Shown here piece by piece: positions 45,708-50,625 of a stretch of 50,625 nt of DNA. The stretch is taken from assembly GCA_902462155.1 (NCBI GenBank), contig CABQAQ010000012.1:1-50625 (forward strand), written 5' to 3'. The notes under the pieces are model-generated. The model did not search any database, was not told the origin of the DNA, and saw only the letters and a program-made list of their open reading frames with translations. Each line of letters starts with the position of its first letter. Positions within the stretch are counted from its first letter, which is position 1. The translations under genes and the position numbers were made by a program. The stretch comes from an uncultured bacterium. Its GTDB lineage: Bacteria; Cyanobacteriota; Vampirovibrionia; Gastranaerophilales; Gastranaerophilaceae.

Positions 45708-45950
45708 CTATTCTTCTGTTGAATTTTCTGTAGATTCTGTATTTGATTTGGTTGCTTCAGTAGAATTTTGACTTTTAGCTTTTATACTTACTACTTTACC
45801 TTTATATGTACCACATTCTGTACATACTGTATGTGCTAATGCTAGTGATTTACATACCGGACATACTGTTACTTCTGGTTTACTTGCTTTCCAATTTGAA
45901 CGTCTATGTCCTTGTGCTGATTTTCCGGTTCTTTTCTTTGGTACTGCCAT
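45708..45950 (-). CDS. rpmF: Ribosomal protein bL32 with extended acidic tail
   Basis: An 80-residue protein. The N-terminal MAVPKKRTGKSAQGHRRSNW and a complete zinc ribbon (Cys30, Cys33, Cys43, Cys46) are those of bL32. The last ~24 residues are a Thr/Ser/Glu-rich tail, longer than in the usual 55-60 residue form. Follows yceD by six bases, as in most bacteria. Confidence 0.96.
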   Translation of the reverse strand: MAVPKKRTGKSAQGHRRSNWKASKPEVTVCPVCKSLALAHTVCTECGTYKGKVVSIKAKSQNSTEATKSNTESTENSTEE

Positions 45951-45956
45951 TTCTTA

Positions 45957-46457
45957 TTATCCTTCTTTTTTTATCTTTATATCTTTAAACACTTGAAGTC
46001 TTGGATCTATTTTATCTTCTTTTAAAAATTTTTGATATCCTTCATCAGACTCCATACAATTTATATCACAAACATAATTATTTGGCATATTTAATATTAT
46101 ACTTTGGTATATTAAATCAGTTATATCAATTTTCTCTTCATCTTTTTTTAGATCTTCTACAAAATTATTTGTTGTTAATTCTATTTCTTGAGGATATTCT
46201 TGATACAATCCGCCTAAAACATAGACTTCGTCTATTTCAAAATCTAATGGGATTTTTACCCTCTTTAGACATCTTACACACTCTACATTTATATCTAAAT
46301 TAACGTGAGCTTTAACTTCTATTGTTGAATGTGCATATTTTAAAGTTACTTCTGCTTTTACAACACCTTCTGAATCAATTCCTTCTATTTCTTCTGCAAA
46401 ATTGACCCTTAGTATACCATTTTCACTTTTTTGTATCTCGTTTATATTGATATACAT
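45957..46457 (-). CDS. yceD: DUF177/YceD family protein
   Basis: A 166-residue protein of the DUF177 family that almost always precedes rpmF. It contains the conserved cysteine pair in VECVRCLKRVKIPL and a C-terminal NYVCDINCMESDEGYQ, where the family usually has CxxxCxGLCPxCG; the second pair is altered here. The family has been connected with 23S rRNA or L32 metabolism, but the role is not settled. GGAAA precedes the ATG at 46457. It heads the fatty acid operon. Confidence 0.88.
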   Translation of the reverse strand: MYININEIQKSENGILRVNFAEEIEGIDSEGVVKAEVTLKYAHSTIEVKAHVNLDINVECVRCLKRVKIPLDFEIDEVYVLGGLYQEYPQEIELTTNNFVEDLKKDEEKIDITDLIYQSIILNMPNNYVCDINCMESDEGYQKFLKEDKIDPRLQVFKDIKIKKEG

Positions 46458-46549
46458 TTATTTTCCAAATAAAATAATGTCTCTATTCTAATTGTATTAA
46501 TCCCAAAATCTTTTGTCAACATCATTATTCATATTTCTTTTATCTTTAT

Positions 46550-46571
46550 GTTAATTTTTGTAAATATTAAC
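46550..46571. promoter_or_regulatory. 22-bp dyad GTTAAT-N10-ATTAAC containing TTAATTTTTGTAAA
   Basis: The ends (GTTAAT 46550-46555 and ATTAAC 46566-46571) are exact complements, the symmetry of a dimeric regulator's operator. The same 19 bases recur 106 bases downstream. It could control the divergent fatty acid operon, the small-protein genes, or both. It does not match the FapR or FabT consensus as I know them. Confidence 0.45.
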
Positions 46572-46655
46572 TCCGTTTTCTTCTTATTCTGTTAAAGTTT
46601 CTACACATTCTGTCGTCTTTTTCTATTGTAATTAGTTCTTTAGGGATTCTTTTAA

Positions 46656-46674
46656 GTTAATTTTTGTAAATATT
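46656..46674. promoter_or_regulatory. Second copy of GTTAATTTTTGTAAATATT
   Basis: Exact 19-base match to 46550-46568. Its right half-site is degenerate (ATTTAT instead of ATTAAC). Start-to-start distance 106 bases, close to ten helical turns, so both copies lie on the same face of the DNA. Confidence 0.45.
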
Positions 46675-46768
46675 TATATTATTTACGCAATATTATCTTA
46701 AAATTATTTTTTTTATAAGTAATTATTTTCTTTAATACGTTTATTTTTTGAAAGGAGAATAAAATAAA

Positions 46769-47038
46769 ATGACTCAGACTGCTAATATACTTTTTAATCG
46801 TATTTTATTATTCTTTCAATTTGGCTTTAATTCTATGTTGATGCATCTACCTAAAATTCAAGCTAAAGATGAAATTATAAATTCTATTAAAGAAAATTTG
46901 ACTTGCTATAAAAAAATTAAAGTAGCTAAATATAGAGTTTTATATGCTAAATATAAAGTTCAAGAATTTGAAAAACTTATTAAGGATGCTAATAAGAAAA
47001 AAAATATAACCGGCTACGAATTAGATGAAAAAAGATAA
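46769..47038 (+). CDS. Hypothetical protein, 89 residues
   Basis: An unrecognised small protein. The first ~28 residues are amphipathic to hydrophobic (ILFNRILLFFQFGFNSML); the rest is a Lys-rich helix, probably coiled coil, with KIKVAKYRVLYAKYKVQEFEK. AAAGGAG precedes the ATG. The next gene starts 11 bases after its stop with similar helical composition, so they likely form one transcript. Confidence 0.6.
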   Translation: MTQTANILFNRILLFFQFGFNSMLMHLPKIQAKDEIINSIKENLTCYKKIKVAKYRVLYAKYKVQEFEKLIKDANKKKNITGYELDEKR

Positions 47039-47049
47039 GGATCTTATTT

Positions 47050-47370
47050 ATGGGTGTTGCTACGTCATCTGCAAGATATATGTATCTTGATACTAGAAGA
47101 AATGAATTAGAATATAAAATTCAACAGACTAATGAAGCTAAAATGAATCTGGCTAATGCTACTTCAGAAATGATGACTGTTTCTTCTGATCTTGATCCGG
47201 ATTCTCCTGCTGTTAAAAAACTTGAAGATCGTAAAAATAGATTATATCTTCTAGACAAAAAATTAGACCAGAATCTTCAACGCTATAAAATGGAATTACA
47301 AATGGTTGAAGGTGAAATTAATTCTTGTAAAAATTTGCTTGATAAAAATATTCAACGGACTTATAGCTAA
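47050..47370 (+). CDS. Hypothetical coiled-coil protein, 106 residues
   Basis: An unrecognised protein consisting almost wholly of charged helix with heptad-like leucines (RRNELEYKIQQTNEAKMNLA, RKNRLYLLDKKLDQNLQRYK). No signal peptide. A break at DLDPDSPAVKK suggests a helical hairpin. AAGGAT lies before the ATG. It may pair with the preceding 89-residue protein; the helical hairpin form resembles secretion-system chaperones or needle-type proteins only superficially. Confidence 0.6.
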   Translation: MGVATSSARYMYLDTRRNELEYKIQQTNEAKMNLANATSEMMTVSSDLDPDSPAVKKLEDRKNRLYLLDKKLDQNLQRYKMELQMVEGEINSCKNLLDKNIQRTYS

Positions 47371-47379
47371 ACTTTTTTC

Positions 47380-47393
47380 TTTACAAAAATTAA
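47380..47393. promoter_or_regulatory. Inverted copy of the TTAATTTTTGTAAA motif
   Basis: TTTACAAAAATTAA, exact complement of the motif at 46551 and 46657, lying 75 bases before the ATG of the TAGSIA-repeat protein gene. Confidence 0.4.
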
Positions 47394-47468
47394 TTTTTGG
47401 ATCTTTTATAGCAATTTTTATTCTAAAAACTATTTATATAATATATAAGGAAAAATAGGACTTATTTT

Positions 47469-48032
47469 ATGAGTGATTTATCAAGTATAAGACAAAAAAA
47501 TTATAATAACTATAATCAAAATATAGATTCCGGACAAAACTTGTCGATAAAAAATTCTAGAAACTTTGAAACTGCAGGATCAATTGCCAGATCTTTAAAT
47601 TCTGAATCTGCTGGTTCAGTTGCTTTTCAAGGAAAGAATAATTATACACCTCAAAAGTTATCTGTTCCTTCTTTACCTTGTGATACTGTTTCTTTTAATT
47701 CAAATAATGAAACTACAGGATCTGTTGCTAAATCTTCAAATCCGAATTTTGATACGGCTGGTTCTATTGCTAAATCTTTAAATTCTGAATCCACCGGTTC
47801 TATTGCTAAACATAAAGCTAAAAATAATTCATTTGGTTGTGGGTATTATTCTTCTCCTTATGGATATTATGGTGTTTATCCTAATGTAGGAAATTATCCT
47901 GCTCCTTATGAATCTTTTAAGTATTCTCAACCTGCTGAAGTCGTTCAAAAAGATAATAAAATTATTGCTCCTTTACTTATTACCGGATTAACTATCCTTG
48001 GACTTAGTCTTATTACTAAAATAAAAAGATAA
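47469..48032 (+). CDS. TAGSIA-repeat protein with C-terminal membrane anchor
   Basis: A 187-residue unrecognised protein. Five copies of the heptad (E/D)(T/S)(A/T)GS(I/V)A lie at residues 34-40, 46-52, 81-87, 95-101 and 107-113, in two clusters; three are followed by Lys/Arg-Ser. A CDTVSF segment lies between the clusters. Residues 124-147 are Tyr/Gly/Pro-rich (YYSSPYGYYGVYPNVG). The C-terminus (about 166-183) is one hydrophobic helix, LLITGLTILGLSLITK, ending IKR. With no signal peptide, a cytoplasmic tail-anchored topology is the simplest model. The repeats could be binding or modification sites. Confidence 0.65.
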   Translation: MSDLSSIRQKNYNNYNQNIDSGQNLSIKNSRNFETAGSIARSLNSESAGSVAFQGKNNYTPQKLSVPSLPCDTVSFNSNNETTGSVAKSSNPNFDTAGSIAKSLNSESTGSIAKHKAKNNSFGCGYYSSPYGYYGVYPNVGNYPAPYESFKYSQPAEVVQKDNKIIAPLLITGLTILGLSLITKIKR

Positions 48033-48046
48033 TTTTTTTCTAGTTA

Positions 48047-48087
48047 TAAAAAAAATAAGGTATTTATTAAATACCTTATTTTTTTAT
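48047..48087. terminator. Bidirectional terminator between the TAGSIA-repeat gene and the 680-residue gene
   Basis: A 13-bp perfect stem (AATAAGGTATTTA at 48054-48066 with 48068-48080), extendable by A/T pairs, flanked by A-run and T-run, serving both converging genes. Confidence 0.85.
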
Positions 48088-48090
48088 TAA

Positions 48091-50133
48091 TTATACATCT
48101 ATTAGATTACATAAAGATATTGGCGGTGTATTATGTTTTGCATGTTGTAGTTTGTTATATATTTCATCAAATTTTTCTCTATCAATTGTTGAATTAGTAT
48201 TTATTAAAACTTCATTTAATATTTTATCAGGTACATTGTCAGACTGTTCGTTATTGACAAAGTTAGAATTTCTATCGTAAAAATTTGTATCTACCTTTAA
48301 TACTTCTCCATCTTGAAGTGTTTGATTACAGGTTATTTCAGGTATTTCTAAGTCATTATGATATTGACACATAGTTTCTGTATATTGACCGTTTTCATTT
48401 AATTGATTTTTATATGTAAAAACTAAATTATTGTCTTCGTTGTAACATTGATATTCTATTTCTCCAGTTGAAATATTTTTAATTTGATATTCTATGCGAG
48501 AACCATTATCATTATAATCTATAATATTTTCTAAAGGTAAATTACCAAATAATTCAGGATTATTAGGCTCACCTATTTTAAAACCATTACCATTGTTTTC
48601 ATTAAATATATTTTCTATTATTTGGTTATAACTATTTCGTCTGCTGTTTATCTCAACACTTTTATCTAATGAAACGGTACTAGTATCAACATTCGGATTG
48701 AAAAGAAGTTTAAAGTCTATTTTATGATAATTATTATCTGATCCTTTTATAGAATTATTTCCTTCTATTTTTTTAAAGATTTTATTATCTATAGATACTT
48801 CATCACTCGTTGCATCTGACTTTGCATTAATACCATATATTTCAGCTTTTATTTCTTTTAAATTTTTGTGTTCATCAAGAACCCACTCTATTTTTTTACT
48901 TTGGTCATTCTCTGTTTCTATTTGAGATATATGATACGTTTTTAACGGTAAATTTCTTTCAAAATCAATCCAAGATTGATTTACTTGTAATGTTGAGCTT
49001 GTATTATGTAGAAAATCTTCAGTCTTTAAATATATAGTATTATACAGAAACTCAAAGTTAAAAGACTTATTTTCTGTTTTATTAGCATACAATATATGAG
49101 GACCACGTACAGTATTCATTTTTTCAAATGATTCTATACCGTTATTAAAAGAAAAAGTATCATTAGTATATATATTTTTTGGGGTTATATTAATTTTATA
49201 ATCTTTTCCGGCATATTCAGTTGAAACAGAAGAATCTATATAATTTATTAAATTATCATTACCCTCTATAATGACATCTGGGAAAGGCTTAGGTAAATCA
49301 GGTAAAAGATCATTAAAAGGTCTATTAGGTTCAATTGGAATTGTATTTTTTACTATAGGAAGTCCATTCTCATCAATTGCAAATGAATCATAATGACTAT
49401 TAGCAAATGTTGCATTTATATAGTTCGTTTCTGAATTTTGTAAAGTAGATATACGGTTAAGCATATTTAAAGTATCTTCACCTAAACTTGCCAAGTCCGG
49501 ATTTTGTAAAATACTTTGCATTTTTGCTTCTATTGTATTTGGCACAACATTATTTCTAACAATATTTTCACGTATTATATTTAAATCTTGAAAATCTTGA
49601 GGGAATAATGCATTCATTTCTTCAGGTGTCCTTTGAATCGGTTGATGTTCAGAAGCAACTTCTCCAATAAATACGTTTGGAGCACCGTAACTTGGATAAA
49701 CATGGTTATAAAAAAAAGGAACAATATTTTGTTGAATAATTTTTGAGTTAACTTGAGTTTGAATTATATTTCTTACATCATCGCTCTCATCTTTATTTGC
49801 TTTTATTTTTTTAGGAGCTGCTATTTCATCAGAATTAACATTTTCTTGTTGGCGTTTTAAATTCATTTTCTGAGCATATTGAGCTTGTAAAATCTGATGA
49901 TATCTTCTGGCAGAAATATCTCTTGGTGGCAATTCTGCTCTAGGATCGTCTTGTTTGTGGTTAGTAGTTTCTTCTTGAACTTGATAACGATATTCTTGAT
50001 TATTTGGTATATTTTGTATATTGTTTGACCTTCTAACCATATCATTCACTTGGGTAGTTTTAGCTTGTTTCATCTGATGATAAGCACGAGCCGAAACGTT
50101 TTTGGGCATATATTTGTTAATGTCTGTTTTCAT
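48091..50133 (-). CDS. Large lineage-specific protein, 680 residues (copy 1 of a tandem pair)
   Basis: An unrecognised protein without signal peptide or membrane helix. Near the N-terminus a motif occurs twice: NVSARAYHQMKQA (13-25) and DISARRYHQILQA (~73-85), each in Gln/Asn/Arg-rich surroundings. The remaining ~500 residues are predicted beta-rich with many Asn/Asp turns; repeated strand pairs of the form IEYQIKNISTGEIEYQCYNE recall RHS/YD or beta-helical repeats, though no consensus is met. The last ~88 codons are almost identical to the gene fragment at 50353-50625. AAGGAGGAG precedes the ATG. Function unknown. Confidence 0.75.
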   Translation of the reverse strand: MKTDINKYMPKNVSARAYHQMKQAKTTQVNDMVRRSNNIQNIPNNQEYRYQVQEETTNHKQDDPRAELPPRDISARRYHQILQAQYAQKMNLKRQQENVNSDEIAAPKKIKANKDESDDVRNIIQTQVNSKIIQQNIVPFFYNHVYPSYGAPNVFIGEVASEHQPIQRTPEEMNALFPQDFQDLNIIRENIVRNNVVPNTIEAKMQSILQNPDLASLGEDTLNMLNRISTLQNSETNYINATFANSHYDSFAIDENGLPIVKNTIPIEPNRPFNDLLPDLPKPFPDVIIEGNDNLINYIDSSVSTEYAGKDYKINITPKNIYTNDTFSFNNGIESFEKMNTVRGPHILYANKTENKSFNFEFLYNTIYLKTEDFLHNTSSTLQVNQSWIDFERNLPLKTYHISQIETENDQSKKIEWVLDEHKNLKEIKAEIYGINAKSDATSDEVSIDNKIFKKIEGNNSIKGSDNNYHKIDFKLLFNPNVDTSTVSLDKSVEINSRRNSYNQIIENIFNENNGNGFKIGEPNNPELFGNLPLENIIDYNDNGSRIEYQIKNISTGEIEYQCYNEDNNLVFTYKNQLNENGQYTETMCQYHNDLEIPEITCNQTLQDGEVLKVDTNFYDRNSNFVNNEQSDNVPDKILNEVLINTNSTIDREKFDEIYNKLQHAKHNTPPISLCNLIDV
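48103..48366. repeat. 3'-end sequence duplicated at 50361-50625
   Basis: About 264 bases match 50361-50625 with only a few substitutions and a three-base in-frame deletion (PPIS versus PIS). The match covers the 3' end of both large genes and continues beyond the right edge. Confidence 0.85.
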
Positions 50134-50174
50134 AACACTCCTCCTTGTTAATATATTTCTATAAATTTAAATCA

Positions 50175-50202
50175 TTTATAATTAATAATGATAATACTAC
50201 AA
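50175..50202 (-). promoter_or_regulatory. Promoter of the 680-residue gene
   Basis: On the minus strand TTGTAG (50197-50202), a 16-base spacer, TATAAA (50175-50180), about 42 bases before the ATG. Confidence 0.45.
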
Positions 50203-50276
50203 TGATAAAAAATATATGTAAATAAAAATTGCTGTTTTGTGTATATTATCCTTAATAAATATTAATAATAATCAAA

Positions 50277-50308
50277 AATAGACTACTTATTTTAATAAGT
50301 AGTCTATT
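50277..50308 (-). terminator. Terminator of the right-edge gene
   Basis: A perfect 15-bp inverted repeat (50277-50291 and 50294-50308), followed on the minus strand by five Ts. It lies 45 bases beyond the stop of the partial gene. Confidence 0.8.
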
Positions 50309-50352
50309 CATTAAAAAATAATATTATTTATTTTGAGCAAGAAGCGCAATTC

Positions 50353-50625
50353 TTAGTCATCTAATAGATTACATAAAGATATTGGTGTATTATGTTTTGC
50401 ATGTTGTAGTTTGTTATATATCTCATCAAATTTTTCTCTATCAATTGTTGGATTAGTATTTATAAAAAGTTCCTTTAATATTTTATCAGGTACATTGTCA
50501 GACTGTTCGTTATTGACAAAATTAGAATTTCTATCGTAAAAATTTGTATCGACAGTTAATACATTTCCTGCTTGAAGTGTTTGATTACAGGTTATTTCAG
50601 GTATTTCTAAGTCATTATGATATTG
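50353..50625 (-). CDS. 3' end of a second copy of the 680-residue gene (runs off right edge)
   Basis: Ninety codons in frame to the right edge, ending at a TAA at 50353-50355. The translation closely follows the C-terminus of the 680-residue protein (QYHNDLEIPEITCNQTLQ..., RNSNFVNNEQSDNVPDKIL..., REKFDEIYNKLQHAKHNTP) and ends NLLDD instead of NLIDV. It is separated from the downstream copy's start by 219 bases with its own terminator and promoter. A tandem duplication, both copies apparently expressed separately. How much of the N-terminal part is shared cannot be seen. Confidence 0.85.
   Translation of the reverse strand, partial: QYHNDLEIPEITCNQTLQAGNVLTVDTNFYDRNSNFVNNEQSDNVPDKILKELFINTNPTIDREKFDEIYNKLQHAKHNTPISLCNLLDD

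Larger units (their letters stand above)
46458..46768. other. Divergent 311-base regulatory region
   Basis: No gene is seen. It separates the minus-strand yceD-rpmF-plsX-fab operon from the plus-strand small-protein genes. It holds two exact 19-base repeats (46550 and 46656) listed separately. T-rich tracts dominate the rest. Confidence 0.6.

Noticed and set aside
47469..48032. DNA repeats of the TAGSIA gene as a CRISPR-like or minisatellite array.
   Set aside because: The repeats are protein-level heptads with varied codons and irregular spacing inside an open frame.

Overview
The window is about 50.6 kb of very AT-rich DNA, with poly-A/T intergenic stretches. It reads as ordinary chromosome of a Gram-negative-type bacterium. 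Envelope genes (an OmpH/Skp-like chaperone, a large AsmA-like protein, a lytic transglycosylase) point to two membranes. Three things suggest the non-photosynthetic sister lineage of Cyanobacteria (Vampirovibrionia/'Melainabacteria', perhaps Gastranaerophilales): a ThiE with the N-terminal domain typical of cyanobacteria, lysA next to cdaA, and many lineage-specific low-complexity proteins. This placement is an inference, not a database result.

Layout. 1-2.3 kb: the 5' part of a large unknown protein running off the left edge, then a gene graveyard (a LeuB tail fragment and a broken GNAT acetyltransferase). 2.3-10.2 kb: thioredoxin, a small four-helix membrane protein, a fusion of an endonuclease Q-like PHP nuclease with a UvrD helicase that ends in a sliding-clamp-type motif, an AsmA-like protein, a WG-repeat protein and tRNA-Leu(UAG). 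10.3-14.5 kb: lineage-specific genes, including a GH77-like glucanotransferase with a C-terminal membrane anchor and a glycine-zipper protein. 14.6-22.9 kb: a cytoplasmic histidine kinase with a REC-GGDEF-REC partner, OmpH, DnaE, ThiE and a zinc-ribbon protein. 23.1-28.7 kb: a three-gene operon of two related membrane proteins and a GH13-family protein. 29-40 kb: pgk, the lysA-cdaA-eda operon, an Rqc2/RqcH (NFACT) protein, small enzymes and a lytic transglycosylase, followed by a decayed fabF fragment. 40-46.5 kb: the minus-strand lipid operon yceD-rpmF-plsX-fabH-fabD-fabG-acpP-fabF. 46.8-50.6 kb: small lineage-specific proteins, one with five TAGSIA-type repeats and a tail anchor, then two tandem copies of a large unknown gene, the second cut by the right edge.

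The most unusual threads are three. (i) The EndoQ-UvrD fusion may join damage incision, unwinding and clamp tethering in one chain. (ii) A TTAATTTTTGTAAA motif, plus looser TTTTGTAA variants, sits upstream of most of the lineage-specific membrane-anchored genes and was not seen upstream of the housekeeping genes, so it may mark a regulon. (iii) Two glycoside-hydrolase-like proteins without signal peptides lie among, or in operon with, membrane-anchored unknowns, which may be an undescribed intracellular glycan system at the membrane. No CRISPR array, prophage or intact insertion sequence was seen.
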